The notes: generated by a model not told the origin, from the sequence alone. A stretch of DNA of 64,000 nt from Symbiodinium natans (GCA_905221605.1 CAJNDS010000052.1:1-64000); one strand, 5' to 3'; shown: positions 41,230 through 49,649, counted from the first letter of the stretch. A program made the numbers and translations.

Positions 41230-44200
41230 CTATCGGCGGTTGTAACCTAGTTGCTTCCGCTCTTCGAGCTTCTCTTCCAGGGCTTCGGCTTCACTCACAA
41301 TTTGATATTCGCCCGTCATCAGGAGGTCGTACAACGCCGCCATGTTCGCATTCTTCTTCGTCAGCCCATCCACAATCATGTGAGGGTGAGGCACCCATCG
41401 AACACGGCCCTTGATCGCATTCATATTCTGTCTCACCACTTGAATCTCCAGGCATGTCCTCTTGTCCTGTGAGGGTCCGGTGCTTTCACGGGATAGATGA
41501 TCGTACAGAGCTTTCGCGTCGATGATGCATAGACTCTCCTTCAGCTCCTTCTCTGTCTGGCTTTTGGCGATTGCCACAATCTTGTTCTGCTGTAGATGCT
41601 CTTCCCATTTCGCCAGCTCAAATTCCGGATCGGTCAACTCGTTGAAGATGGAGACAATCCAGCAAAGCTCACCTAGCCCCTTTGACAAGGCTTGCGTCTC
41701 AGCTGCCAGCGTCGAATTCACCACTTTGTGAATTCTTCCACTTCGCCACGAAACTAACGAGCAAGGTACTCTTCGCCCTCGCTGTAAGTCTTCATGAAAG
41801 GCGATGACACCATAGGCACCCTGACTGTTGCCCCCATAAGCATTTGCGAAGCTAGCATCCGAAACCACTCCCCATGCCAAGCTTTCGAAGGGAATCGCCC
41901 TGATCTTGATCGCCAGTGTCGGGTTTGTCTTGATCAGGTGCACCGCTTTGTTGACGTCAATCAAGTCCTGGATCACCGGCTTGGGAAAGGTCGTCGCCCC
42001 CAGACTGGCAGCAGCCGCCGCATCTGGCCGTCCCTCTTTGGCCGCCCAGTTCAGAGCACCAATCACTGCTCTCATTTGCGCAATCTCGCTGTCATTGGCC
42101 AGAGCTTTGGGATCAGCTTTTCTTCCCTTGGCCATACTAATTGGCTCCAATCGCTCGCCGATGAACTTTTCCATGTCAACCTCAAAGTCGAAGTTTGCCA
42201 GCTGCTTCACTCGCCTTCCGTTGAAACCAACACCTTGTTCAGCTTCCTGAACCATGACAAACTTCCCGAATCGAAATCGCTCACGAAGTTCGGCGATCTT
42301 TTTGTAGTGCTCCTCATCACCGAAGGTAAACAGATCATCCACCTCCACAGCAATGGCTCCACGTAGGGTCTGCTTCCCTGGGAGAAAGTAGACTGTTGGA
42401 TCCAACACCGATTCTCGGTACCCAAGAGCCAATATCGCTTCCTTTAGAGTTCGTCTCCAGTGAATTGGCGCATCGCCAAGTCCATAGCATCCGGCAACAA
42501 TCTCCACGAGCTGCTCGTCGTGTAGACCCTCGATCCCTGATTTTGGAAGACTAGCGTACAGCTTCCCTTGCTTTCTCACGAGTGGCAAAGACTGACAGAA
42601 AGCGTTCTTCAAGTCGCCCACACTCGCCTGATACTTGAGGGATGCCGCAACCTGGAGAAGCACTCCGAAGCTGGTGCTATTGAGCGTTGGTGCGTAACGA
42701 TCCAGCTCCATAAGATCTGGATCTCGGTCTCCACGAATGCACCATCTCGATTTCATCTGAGGAGGCTCGCCTGGTTGCTCGGCTGGCTTCCACCGTCGAA
42801 CCATTCTGCTGGGTATAATCCTCTGCTCCTGGCCTCGGGCTCTGAGATCTGCTCGAACTGCCCTTGATTCCTCAAGACTGAGAACTTTGATGGCGTCAGT
42901 GCTTGCCACCTTACACCATTCTTGAAGATCTGATTCGCGCCAAGCAGGCCATTCATGTGGCTTGATCTCGTGCTCGAACACCTCGCCCTGACCTCTAGTC
43001 TTGGTGGCCATGTAGTCGTGAATGTTCACTTCAGTCGAACTGAAAACAGTGAACCCAACCCAGCTCTTCTTCATATCGTTAACCTTCTTTCTCTGCTTGA
43101 ACCAGTTGTCATTGTAGGTGTCCACCGTGCCATCCTCCATCACCATGTAGGTTTGACGATGTTTCAGTCTTCTTGGCATCAGAGCTCCTCGGATCTTCGT
43201 TGGGTTACATAGTCGCCTGCGCGGCTCGTAATGTCTCCTCACCACAACATTGCGACTCACGTCCTCCCAGCAGTCTAGATCAACTTTCCATCGACCATCT
43301 TCTGCATAGAACCATGCCTGCGATGAAGAGCTTGATTCTTGCTTGGCATAGTACGGAGAACTGGGAGGCCTTTTGCTCATCAGTCTGCGAGTGGCTTCAT
43401 AGGGTGCACTTCCCGGTGGATGTCCATCCATTTGTTGATTCCGTAGCACAGTCTGCACTGTCTCTGGAGAAAGTTCTTGTGCACCACTTGACATCTGTCG
43501 ACTGGGCGCAGGCTCTGGCTCTTCCTCTGAAGACTGCTGCCTGACATTGGTGGATGTTGGTGAATGTCCCACTTGAGGTACTGGAATTTGTTCTTGAACA
43601 CTTTCATCGATCGATGGTTCATATTGCGCCAGCTCTTCCTCATCGTAAGGTCCTTCTGGCACTGGTACATCTTCTGGAAGTAGTCGTGGTCGTTGATGTG
43701 CCCTTTCTTCGGGATGCCAGTCCATTCCTCCTCGAAGTTCCACAGCCTCCTCTTCTTCATCGGGAGGACCTGGTTCCTCCGTCATGTCCTTGTAAGTTCG
43801 CTTTTGGCTGGACCGCCCCAACTCCTCACGCAGAACCTCCAGCTCACCGGCCAGTAGCTCTTTTGCAAGCTGTTCTTCACTGGTAGCATGTCGACAATGC
43901 TCGCAACTCACTTTCCAGAGCTCTCCCTTCATAGATACCCACAAGCTCGGCTGCTCAATCGCCAAAACCACTCCAGGACCCACCCATGATGGCTTCCGAC
44001 CCTCATGGGACTCCTCGGTCATCATATGCCTCCTCTTCCGCTCCTTTGGCTGTCGGTAGACGTACACGGTCTCGCCAACCACGAACGTGGGAGGAATGCG
44101 GCTTCGGGCATTCCTTGCTCGAGTGAGAGCAAGTTGTGTCTGAGATTTGATGTAAGCCTCTTGTGCCGCTTGACGCAGCTCCAAGACTCGTCGCATCTCA

Positions 44201-47200
44201 TCTCCAGCACTCTGCACCACCAGTCTAGGATCTGTCGGATCATCCGACAGGAGAGATCCTGGAAGTCGAAGATTATGCCCGATCTGCCGTTGTGTGGGAG
44301 AAAACCCGCTCCGATTCCCGTACCTGTTCTTGGCATTCTCCACCTCGTAGAGCAGGGTCTTCAACTCTTCCCACGTGCTAATCTGGGTGGTCTCCCTCGC
44401 TTTCTCATACACATGCTTGTAGTGAGCTCCAGCTCTCTCCGTCTTCCCAGCTTGCCAGGGAGATCTGGCTGCAGTGTGACGAATCAAGGCGCCTGCTTGA
44501 GCTGCCATCTCCGCGAATTGACCTCGAAATTCGGTTCCCAGGTCAGCTATGATGATCTCAGGAACGCCAAACACTCTGCCCCAAACTCGCAGGAAGGTTC
44601 TCCAGGCGTGGTCGGACTCGGTGTTCTTGAGCCTTTCCACCATCTGGTAACCGGTTCCCCAGTCCACCATGTTCAAGGCCGGAAAGGTCTCTCTCTTGTC
44701 CAGCGCGCTCAGGAACACCACGTCAACTCCCACCACCTTGCCTGGTTCATAGCTTTTGGGCAACACAGCAGGTCGTGCTGGCTTGGGCTTTGGCCTTGCT
44801 TTGCACACATCGCACTCGAACTTTGTCGCCACATAACGGACCACATGCGGTTTGGCGTTTGCCAAACGCAAAGATCTCGCCATCTCCTTACCTGCTGGAT
44901 GACCCATATTCTCGTGCAGCTTCTTGATCAGCCGTTTTTCTTCTGCGGTAGGCTCCAGTGCATCATCAACCGGCTGTTGCCGCTCATCCAACTCATCCTC
45001 CTCCTGCACATAGACCTTCCCGCACTTTCCGGAACATCTTGGCACAGGAAACCCCGTTTCGTGAAGTTGTTGAGCAACGCCGCGTTCCATTGCATCAACT
45101 CCTCTGGCCGTAAAGGCTGTAGCCACATAGCGGCTTCCAGACCATGAACGGGACTCGTGCCACCTCTTTGGGTCAAAGGAGAGAACCCGGTGCTTGATGT
45201 TGTGGAGCTTCCCGGCCTGCCTCTTCCCATTCGGCAAGTTCCGAAAAACGGCACGTGATTCCGGAACTTCATCGTCCTGAATCCATATCTCTCCTCTGCG
45301 ATACGATCCTGCACCGATCACATAGTTTTGAGACTCCTTCTTGTTGTGTAGATCACGATGAAGACTGCTGCCTGCGTTCAGCCCCAAAGATATGGTAGTC
45401 CAAGTAGGTTTTGGGATTCCTTGGATCTTACACTGAAACTTCATCATGTTGTTGAGGTACATGGCACAGTTAGGCAGCGACTTCGTCCGGTTCGTGACTC
45501 CATGACGGTTGCCGTGTGAGTACATGCCGAAAATCAAGTAACTTCCAGCTATGGTTGTGGACCTTGCCCCAGCTCGCGTAGAAGGCATCCTCTCCACGAA
45601 CTTTTCAAACGACACCAGTGAGTAGTCACGTTCTCGAATCAGACGACGTGCCATGCCTTCCAGGTAGCCGACATCTGCCTCGCTCAGGTATGAATGACTG
45701 GCCTCCTGGTTCTGAGAAATGCTACTGTCGTCGCAGTGGTGTGCCTCCTGGTTCTGAGAAATGCTATCGTCGTCATGGTGGTGTGCCTCCTGGTTCTGAG
45801 ACATGCTATTGTCGTCATGGTGGTGTGCCTCCTGGTTCTGAGAAATGCTATCGTCGTCATGGTGGTGTGCCTTCTGGTAAGCGACAAGGTTCTCGGAGAC
45901 GTGTGTCAGCTTTGCTTCATGATCAGCCTCGCTGCCCATCTCATTGCTCACCGCACACATCAGCCCAGGGTGGTTTCCAGTGAGCATCCGCTTGCAGTCT
46001 AGAACCTGCTGGACTCGCCGTCCAGTCATACCATCGCAGCTTGTTCCAGCCTCCACATAGTCCGCATCACACTCGGAATGCAGTATCAAGAAGGCCTTGC
46101 CCGTTGCATCCTGCCACGCTGCGAGGTCCAAGGCTGCCTCCAGGTCTTCACCAGAAGCACACTCCGCCTCAATCACCATGTACTCGGGTTGTCGAACCGC
46201 CATCCGACTCCAAAAACTTGCACTCGCTAATTCTTTCACTCCCAACCAGTCAACGCTACGCCAATCCTTTGTCTCCGTGAACTCTGAGGCTTGGACGAAC
46301 TTCCCAATGGCATTCTGCATTCGCTTCCTCTCGCCGGCAGTGAGTGCCTTCGTCTTTCCGAACTCCTCGCTCCAGGCCACAAGAGCCGCTTCATCTTCGA
46401 ACACCGCGAGGACCTTCTCGTCTTCCTGTAAGCTGCGCGGCAACCATCCGTTTCCGTTTCGTTCATCCCACTTCGCCCCATCATCATCCCACACATAGTA
46501 GCTTTTGGAGATTGGCATGCTCCATGGTGCATAGGAGTGTTGAGAGCCAAATGCCCTCATCTGCAGGCTTCTTGCTATCTTCAATTGCGCAGCGGTTTGG
46601 ATCAGGCAAGCCTGCTGAGGCCCAATCCCAACTGGTAGCCAGTCTTCTAGCTTGAGTGGTCGACCATCTGGAAGCCCTCCATCTGACTCGCTTGGAGCTG
46701 ACTCATGAAGCTCTGAAACCAAGCGACCTGCTCGTGCAGCATTCGTGTTTCGGTCTGATGCTGCTGAGCCTGAGCTTCCATCTGAGCCTGGAACTTGCTC
46801 TCCATCTGCAGCATGTGCTCCTTCATCTGTTCTCGGCTCGCTTCCACATGCTTCTCCGCTTGACTTTGGATCTTTACAATCTCCTCGTTGAGCACCTCCA
46901 AGTCGTCCAACTCCATTGCCTGCTGATCCTTTATTTCCATCTGCTCCTTGATGTCCCAAAGGAAGAACTCGCACACTCTCTTCTCGCATCGATAGAAGTG
47001 TCGGCCCTTCGTTGGACCCTCTTTCTTCACCTGCCAGCTTCGAGCCGGCTTGCCACACTGACACGTGATGATCTTCATCTGCTCGCTGCTCGATGTGGCA
47101 CATGCGCGATCCTTCTCTTCCTTCTTCCGGGCCAGTTGTGTCGGATTGAGGTACTCCCAGCGGCCCTTGCACTTGTTGCAGTAGATCTCCTTCTGGTGCT

Positions 47201-48678
47201 GGTTCCCCGCGCCCTTCAACTCCTGCGCCGGGTGGTTGCAAGCTTCGATGGCAACTTGCGGTTTGTCCTTCGTCTGACGTGTTCCAAGGAAGTTGGCATA
47301 GCGGATCACCTCGCCATACTCCAGCTGTTTGTCCTTTGCAGGAGCTGCAATTGAACTCGCTTGGGTAGAAGGACATGGGACCTGTGAAGGATCCCCCAGC
47401 CCCAAGAGCCGCGAAGAGGAACTTGGCAGCCAGTCCAGCACCTTTGCGCGAAGGTCTACCAGGATCATCAGATCGAACACCTTCTCGCCCACCACTCGCC
47501 AACGTCTTACAGCTCTTCGGCTTCTCGTCACTGCCGCTGGTCTTCCACGGGGAGCTCCATCTTGCTCTCTCTGCTCGAGCATGCGCTGCAGCATCAACGA
47601 TGCCATGATTCTCGGCGGGCTTCGAATTTCCAATCACTGTTTGCTTGAGTGAAATCATGCTGTGGGTCGCAAACACGAACTGCTCATGCTGTGCTTTGCC
47701 TCTGGCTCCATCAGGCAACTTCCAACCATCTGGTGAAAAGGCTGTCACATCAACCGACATGTGCCCGGACGGAAGTGCATGCATAGGCGCCTCCACGCCG
47801 TACTCTCGAATGTCCAAGATGTCGCGATCCAGGTCGATGACTGCCCTGAGCTGTTTCAGCAACTTGATGGGCAGGAGTAGTGGAACGTTATCAGTCACGA
47901 CTGTCAGCTCAATCAACCCGTTGACCCCAGCTATCCCAATCGGAACCTCTGCAATGCCGAGGACGGTCGCCTTTCCTCCGACTCCACAGGCCTGAGCTTT
48001 CTTCTCGGTGTTCCACTTAAACTGTAGACCGTGCTTGCGAAGCGACTCTGCAAGTCTTAACAGTGCTGCTTTGCCGATCAAACCATCCTGGGCCGCAGTG
48101 TCCACGACTCCCTCGTGGGCACCTGTCACAACACCGACAAAGACAGGGGCGGGCTCATACTCAAGCTGGTGCTCAGTCTGCTCGGGCTTATCTCTCATCA
48201 CAGCACGAAGGACGCTTCCAAAGGTGGGAACAAACGACATGAAGACGCTGGACGGACTGTTTTCCTTCGAGTTCTGCACGAAATAGCCTTGGGCCGAGCC
48301 AACGCCGTTTGGCGACTCAGCTTGCACAAAGAACCCCGACCTCGTGGAGGTAGACGAAGAAGATGCTGCCGAAGCCCTTTGGGCTGCAGCAACGCGTCCC
48401 CTCTCATCTGGAGGATTCCTACACTCCTTGGCCCAATGTCCCAGCGCCCCACACCTCGCACACCGCGTCCTCAGCTTCAGCATGTCCACATGAACCTTCG
48501 TGCTGCCATCTCGGCTGAACTTCACGTAGTCGCGGTTCTTGAAGCCCAAGGTGACACGGCCTTTTCCTTTCCCTTTGCCCTTGCCTTTGAAGCCTCCACT
48601 TCCTTTGCCGCTTGACGGATTGCGGCCTGCAGGATAGTAGCCCCGGCTGTTCTTCTGTTCCCGCAAGGAACGTCGCAC
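41230..48678 (-). CDS. pol: Retrotransposon Pol polyprotein (protease-cargo-integrase-RT-RNase H)
   Basis: Numbering counts 48678 as residue 1; the open frame really runs from 48744. In order: CCHC knuckle C73, C76, H81, C86; protease active-site DTAA at 193-196; cargo to about 1240; integrase zinc site H1255, H1260, C1289, C1292 with catalytic D1319, D1379, E1414; a long acidic/Pro-rich linker; reverse transcriptase with D2022 and the D2114-D2115 pair; RNase H with D2274, E2327, D2387, D2437; stop TAG at 41230. All catalytic residues are present. Oddities: the reverse-transcriptase box reads EVDD rather than YVDD; the protease has DTAA instead of D-S/T-G-A; residues about 350-680 appear to be an open but wrong frame over a zinc-finger segment; and the cargo is unusually long for copia. 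Confidence 0.92.
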   Translation of the reverse strand: MRRSLREQKNSRGYYPAGRNPSSGKGSGGFKGKGKGKGKGRVTLGFKNRDYVKFSRDGSTKVHVDMLKLRTRCARCGALGHWAKECRNPPDERGRVAAAQRASAASSSSTSTRSGFFVQAESPNGVGSAQGYFVQNSKENSPSSVFMSFVPTFGSVLRAVMRDKPEQTEHQLEYEPAPVFVGVVTGAHEGVVDTAAQDGLIGKAALLRLAESLRKHGLQFKWNTEKKAQACGVGGKATVLGIAEVPIGIAGVNGLIELTVVTDNVPLLLPIKLLKQLRAVIDLDRDILDIREYGVEAPMHALPSGHMSVDVTAFSPDGWKLPDGARGKAQHEQFVFATHSMISLKQTVIGNSKPAENHGIVDAAAHARAERARWSSPWKTSGSDEKPKSCKTLASGGREGVRSDDPGRPSRKGAGLAAKFLFAALGAGGSFTGPMSFYPSEFNCSSCKGQTAGVWRGDPLCQLPWNTSDEGQTASCHRSLQPPGAGVEGRGEPAPEGDLLQQVQGPLGVPQSDTTGPEEGREGSRMCHIEQRADEDHHVSVWQAGSKLAGEERGSNEGPTLLSMREESVRVLPLGHQGADGNKGSAGNGVGRLGGAQRGDCKDPKSSGEACGSEPRTDEGAHAADGEQVPGSDGSSGSAASDRNTNAARAGRLVSELHESAPSESDGGLPDGRPLKLEDWLPVGIGPQQACLIQTAAQLKIARSLQMRAFGSQHSYAPWSMPISKSYYVWDDDGAKWDERNGNGWLPRSLQEDEKVLAVFEDEAALVAWSEEFGKTKALTAGERKRMQNAIGKFVQASEFTETKDWRSVDWLGVKELASASFWSRMAVRQPEYMVIEAECASGEDLEAALDLAAWQDATGKAFLILHSECDADYVEAGTSCDGMTGRRVQQVLDCKRMLTGNHPGLMCAVSNEMGSEADHEAKLTHVSENLVAYQKAHHHDDDSISQNQEAHHHDDNSMSQNQEAHHHDDDSISQNQEAHHCDDSSISQNQEASHSYLSEADVGYLEGMARRLIRERDYSLVSFEKFVERMPSTRAGARSTTIAGSYLIFGMYSHGNRHGVTNRTKSLPNCAMYLNNMMKFQCKIQGIPKPTWTTISLGLNAGSSLHRDLHNKKESQNYVIGAGSYRRGEIWIQDDEVPESRAVFRNLPNGKRQAGKLHNIKHRVLSFDPKRWHESRSWSGSRYVATAFTARGVDAMERGVAQQLHETGFPVPRCSGKCGKVYVQEEDELDERQQPVDDALEPTAEEKRLIKKLHENMGHPAGKEMARSLRLANAKPHVVRYVATKFECDVCKARPKPKPARPAVLPKSYEPGKVVGVDVVFLSALDKRETFPALNMVDWGTGYQMVERLKNTESDHAWRTFLRVWGRVFGVPEIIIADLGTEFRGQFAEMAAQAGALIRHTAARSPWQAGKTERAGAHYKHVYEKARETTQISTWEELKTLLYEVENAKNRYGNRSGFSPTQRQIGHNLRLPGSLLSDDPTDPRLVVQSAGDEMRRVLELRQAAQEAYIKSQTQLALTRARNARSRIPPTFVVGETVYVYRQPKERKRRHMMTEESHEGRKPSWVGPGVVLAIEQPSLWVSMKGELWKVSCEHCRHATSEEQLAKELLAGELEVLREELGRSSQKRTYKDMTEEPGPPDEEEEAVELRGGMDWHPEERAHQRPRLLPEDVPVPEGPYDEEELAQYEPSIDESVQEQIPVPQVGHSPTSTNVRQQSSEEEPEPAPSRQMSSGAQELSPETVQTVLRNQQMDGHPPGSAPYEATRRLMSKRPPSSPYYAKQESSSSSQAWFYAEDGRWKVDLDCWEDVSRNVVVRRHYEPRRRLCNPTKIRGALMPRRLKHRQTYMVMEDGTVDTYNDNWFKQRKKVNDMKKSWVGFTVFSSTEVNIHDYMATKTRGQGEVFEHEIKPHEWPAWRESDLQEWCKVASTDAIKVLSLEESRAVRADLRARGQEQRIIPSRMVRRWKPAEQPGEPPQMKSRWCIRGDRDPDLMELDRYAPTLNSTSFGVLLQVAASLKYQASVGDLKNAFCQSLPLVRKQGKLYASLPKSGIEGLHDEQLVEIVAGCYGLGDAPIHWRRTLKEAILALGYRESVLDPTVYFLPGKQTLRGAIAVEVDDLFTFGDEEHYKKIAELRERFRFGKFVMVQEAEQGVGFNGRRVKQLANFDFEVDMEKFIGERLEPISMAKGRKADPKALANDSEIAQMRAVIGALNWAAKEGRPDAAAAASLGATTFPKPVIQDLIDVNKAVHLIKTNPTLAIKIRAIPFESLAWGVVSDASFANAYGGNSQGAYGVIAFHEDLQRGRRVPCSLVSWRSGRIHKVVNSTLAAETQALSKGLGELCWIVSIFNELTDPEFELAKWEEHLQQNKIVAIAKSQTEKELKESLCIIDAKALYDHLSRESTGPSQDKRTCLEIQVVRQNMNAIKGRVRWVPHPHMIVDGLTKKNANMAALYDLLMTGEYQIVSEAEALEEKLEERKQLGYNRR
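45094..45620 (-). CDS. Possible 2-oxoglutarate/Fe(II) dioxygenase domain inside pol
   Basis: Within the polyprotein (about residues 1020-1195) the sequence shows HRD at 1107-1109, a Gly turn and strand GEIWIQ, then FDPKRWHESRSWSGSRYVA with H1174 and R1183. HxD, a distal His about 65 residues later and an Arg nine residues after it is the Fe(II) and 2-oxoglutarate ligand pattern of the double-stranded beta-helix dioxygenases, which include the TET/JBP nucleic-acid hydroxylases. All ligands are present. The family assignment is inference from motif spacing; a structural search would decide. The domain lies after the His/Asp repeat and before the integrase zinc site. Confidence 0.55.
45701..45868 (-). 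repeat. Four 42-bp in-frame tandem repeats encoding His/Asp clusters
   Basis: Units start at 45701, 45743, 45785 and 45827, with a partial fifth at 45869. Each encodes a 14-residue unit close to AHHHDDDSISQNQE. Length is a multiple of three, so copy number can change without breaking pol. The His/Asp runs could bind metal. Confidence 0.85.
46647..47633 (-). CDS. GRF zinc-finger / coiled-coil segment in a displaced frame
   Basis: This 328-codon frame is the gag frame, shifted relative to pol. It contains a Cys/His cluster (CNHP, then CNKCKGRW), then a clear zf-GRF motif (CQCGKPARSW, GPTKGRHFYRC, CEFFLWD at about 46950-47062), then about 100 residues of Glu/Gln/Lys-rich coiled coil ending at a TAG near 46647. 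zf-GRF domains bind single-stranded DNA in proteins such as APE2, NEIL3 and topoisomerase III. The pol frame over the same DNA is also open but low-complexity (Gly/Ser/Asp-rich). I infer that this frame is the real one from about 47350 to 46660. The upstream switch point was not resolved. Confidence 0.75.
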   Translation of the reverse strand: MEIRSPPRIMASLMLQRMLEQREQDGAPRGRPAAVTRSRRAVRRWRVVGEKVFDLMILVDLRAKVLDWLPSSSSRLLGLGDPSQVPCPSTQASSIAAPAKDKQLEYGEVIRYANFLGTRQTKDKPQVAIEACNHPAQELKGAGNQHQKEIYCNKCKGRWEYLNPTQLARKKEEKDRACATSSSEQMKIITCQCGKPARSWQVKKEGPTKGRHFYRCEKRVCEFFLWDIKEQMEIKDQQAMELDDLEVLNEEIVKIQSQAEKHVEASREQMKEHMLQMESKFQAQMEAQAQQHQTETRMLHEQVAWFQSFMSQLQASQMEGFQMVDHSS

Positions 48679-49349
48679 ATCTTGATACGTAGCCAGAGCC
48701 CTCCTTTGTCCAAGCGGCGAAGATTCCGAACTACCACAGCTCGGTCAAATTTCCCTTCGCCCCATGTCAGCATCTGGCTTTCTTGGACATCGTTCAAGTT
48801 GGCATGCCGAAACATAACATATCCAATCACCATGTCATGTAGCTTCACCCCCTGACGCTCCAGCTCCTTGAACGCATACTCCATGCGAATCACGAACTCG
48901 CCGAAGGTCTCCTTGGATCCTCTGATGTCGCCATAGATCGCCTCCTCGAAGGCTTTGGGCAGCGACGTCTCCAGGTGGGGCTTGAAGTGCTCCTCGAGCG
49001 CGGCCAACAAGTTGTCGAGTCCTTTCTCGCAGGCGATTTCCTCGAAGGACAAGTTGTCGGCTGTAGACCGAGCCGCGCCCGACAACTGTCTGAGCACCTT
49101 CACGCCTCTCTTGTTCTTTGGGATTTCTGTTTCGAATTCCCCAAGCTTTAACTCCTTCAACCATCGAGGGAAAGAACGGGAGGGATCCCGACCGTCGAAC
49201 GGTGGCGGAGGTTCCCTATCCCTCCACGAGCCGGAGGGTCCGGCACCATCAGAAGCAGCCATCTCAGCTGCACCACCAGCCGAAGCCGCAGCAAGGCTCT
49301 TGCCGTCTTGGGCCGGAGATTTGCCCTTCTCCTGACCTTTGCCACCCAT
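48522..49349 (-). CDS. gag: Retrotransposon Gag
   Basis: The 275-codon frame begins at an ATG 31 bases after the primer site. The first 50 residues are Gly/Ala/Ser/Lys-rich; after that comes a helical capsid-like region of the retrotransposon gag type (PFDGRDPSRSFPRWLKEL near residue 50, then a Phe/Trp/Glu-rich stretch to about residue 205). Natural coding ends near 48700, at LRRLDKGG. The remaining 60 or so codons look like the wrong frame, because the Lys/Gly tail and CCHC knuckle continue in the -1 frame. Gag would form the RNA-containing particle. Confidence 0.85.
   Translation of the reverse strand: MGGKGQEKGKSPAQDGKSLAAASAGGAAEMAASDGAGPSGSWRDREPPPPFDGRDPSRSFPRWLKELKLGEFETEIPKNKRGVKVLRQLSGAARSTADNLSFEEIACEKGLDNLLAALEEHFKPHLETSLPKAFEEAIYGDIRGSKETFGEFVIRMEYAFKELERQGVKLHDMVIGYVMFRHANLNDVQESQMLTWGEGKFDRAVVVRNLRRLDKGGLWLRIKMCDVPCGNRRTAGATILQAAIRQAAKEVEASKARAKGKEKAVSPWASRTATT
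48696..48712 (-). other. gag-to-pol frame change (-1)
   Basis: The gag frame reads LRRLDKGG here, and the -1 frame continues naturally as ALATYQDVRRSLREQ. The pol frame is open only from 48744 downwards, after a TGA at 48745-48747. No textbook X-XXY-YYZ heptamer is visible, but the switch falls on a GGAGGG purine run. Either programmed -1 slippage or loss of one G from a longer run would explain it. Confidence 0.6.
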
Positions 49350-49380
49350 ACACTGGACGGCCCACCTGGAGCTTCACGAA

Positions 49381-49394
49381 GGGCTCCGCTACCA
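49381..49394 (-). promoter_or_regulatory. Primer binding site (initiator-Met-tRNA-like)
   Basis: Two bases inside the 5' LTR the minus strand reads TGGTAGCGGAGCCC. Its complement ends CTCCGCTACCA, close to the 3' acceptor end of eukaryotic initiator methionine tRNA, the usual primer for copia elements. The exact tRNA of this organism is not known from the window. Confidence 0.7.
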
Positions 49395-49396
49395 CC

Positions 49397-49562
49397 TGCA
49401 AATGCAGGCGGTGTCACTCGCTCCAAATCGATCTGCACTTTTCTTCCACCTGCATCTGTCAACTGCGTACCATAGGCATAAAAGGGGCCCCTAGGTTCGA
49501 GCCGCCGTGTAGCGGACATCACATGAGGCTTTCAGGAATGGCTATACATCTGGACTTTCACA
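49397..49562 (-). repeat. 5' LTR of the copia element
   Basis: The 166-bp repeat matches 41037-41202 base for base. On the minus strand it starts TGTGAAAGTC and ends GCATTTGCA. It should contain promoter and transcript start; no TATA box stands out, which fits dinoflagellates. It is short for a copia LTR. Confidence 0.95.
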
Positions 49563-49567
49563 GGGTC

Positions 49568-49644
49568 GAAAGTCTCATGTTTGGGGCATCGGGTGGTGGT
49601 TCAAGATGGTTCCAGGGGAGCCTCTGACCCTCCAACATCTCAAG
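49568..49644 (-). pseudogene. Host candidate exon interrupted by the copia element (upstream part)
   Basis: The minus strand reads MLEGQRLPWNHLEPPPDAPN and then MRLST up to the target duplication. If the element and one GGGTC are ignored, the same frame continues into 41031 as QTPNELSETYML without a stop. Element and host exon have the same orientation. The product is unknown. Confidence 0.5.
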
Positions 49645-49649
49645 GCTGA

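Larger units (their letters stand above)
41037..49562 (-). mobile_element. Full-length Ty1/copia-type LTR retrotransposon
   Basis: The element is bounded by two identical 166-bp LTRs that begin TG and end CA, and by a perfect 5-bp target duplication (GGGTC at 41032-41036 and 49563-49567). Read on the minus strand the order is LTR, tRNA-like primer site, gag, CCHC knuckle, aspartic protease, a large cargo region, integrase, reverse transcriptase, RNase H, LTR. Integrase before reverse transcriptase is the Ty1/copia order. Identical LTRs imply a very recent insertion. Gag and pol are offset by one frame, and part of the cargo is displaced by another frame, so this copy may depend on frameshifting or on proteins supplied by other copies. 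Confidence 0.95.

Noticed and set aside
44005-45147. 380-codon plus-strand open frame opposite pol
   Set aside because: It is the antisense shadow of the integrase region of pol and has no motifs.
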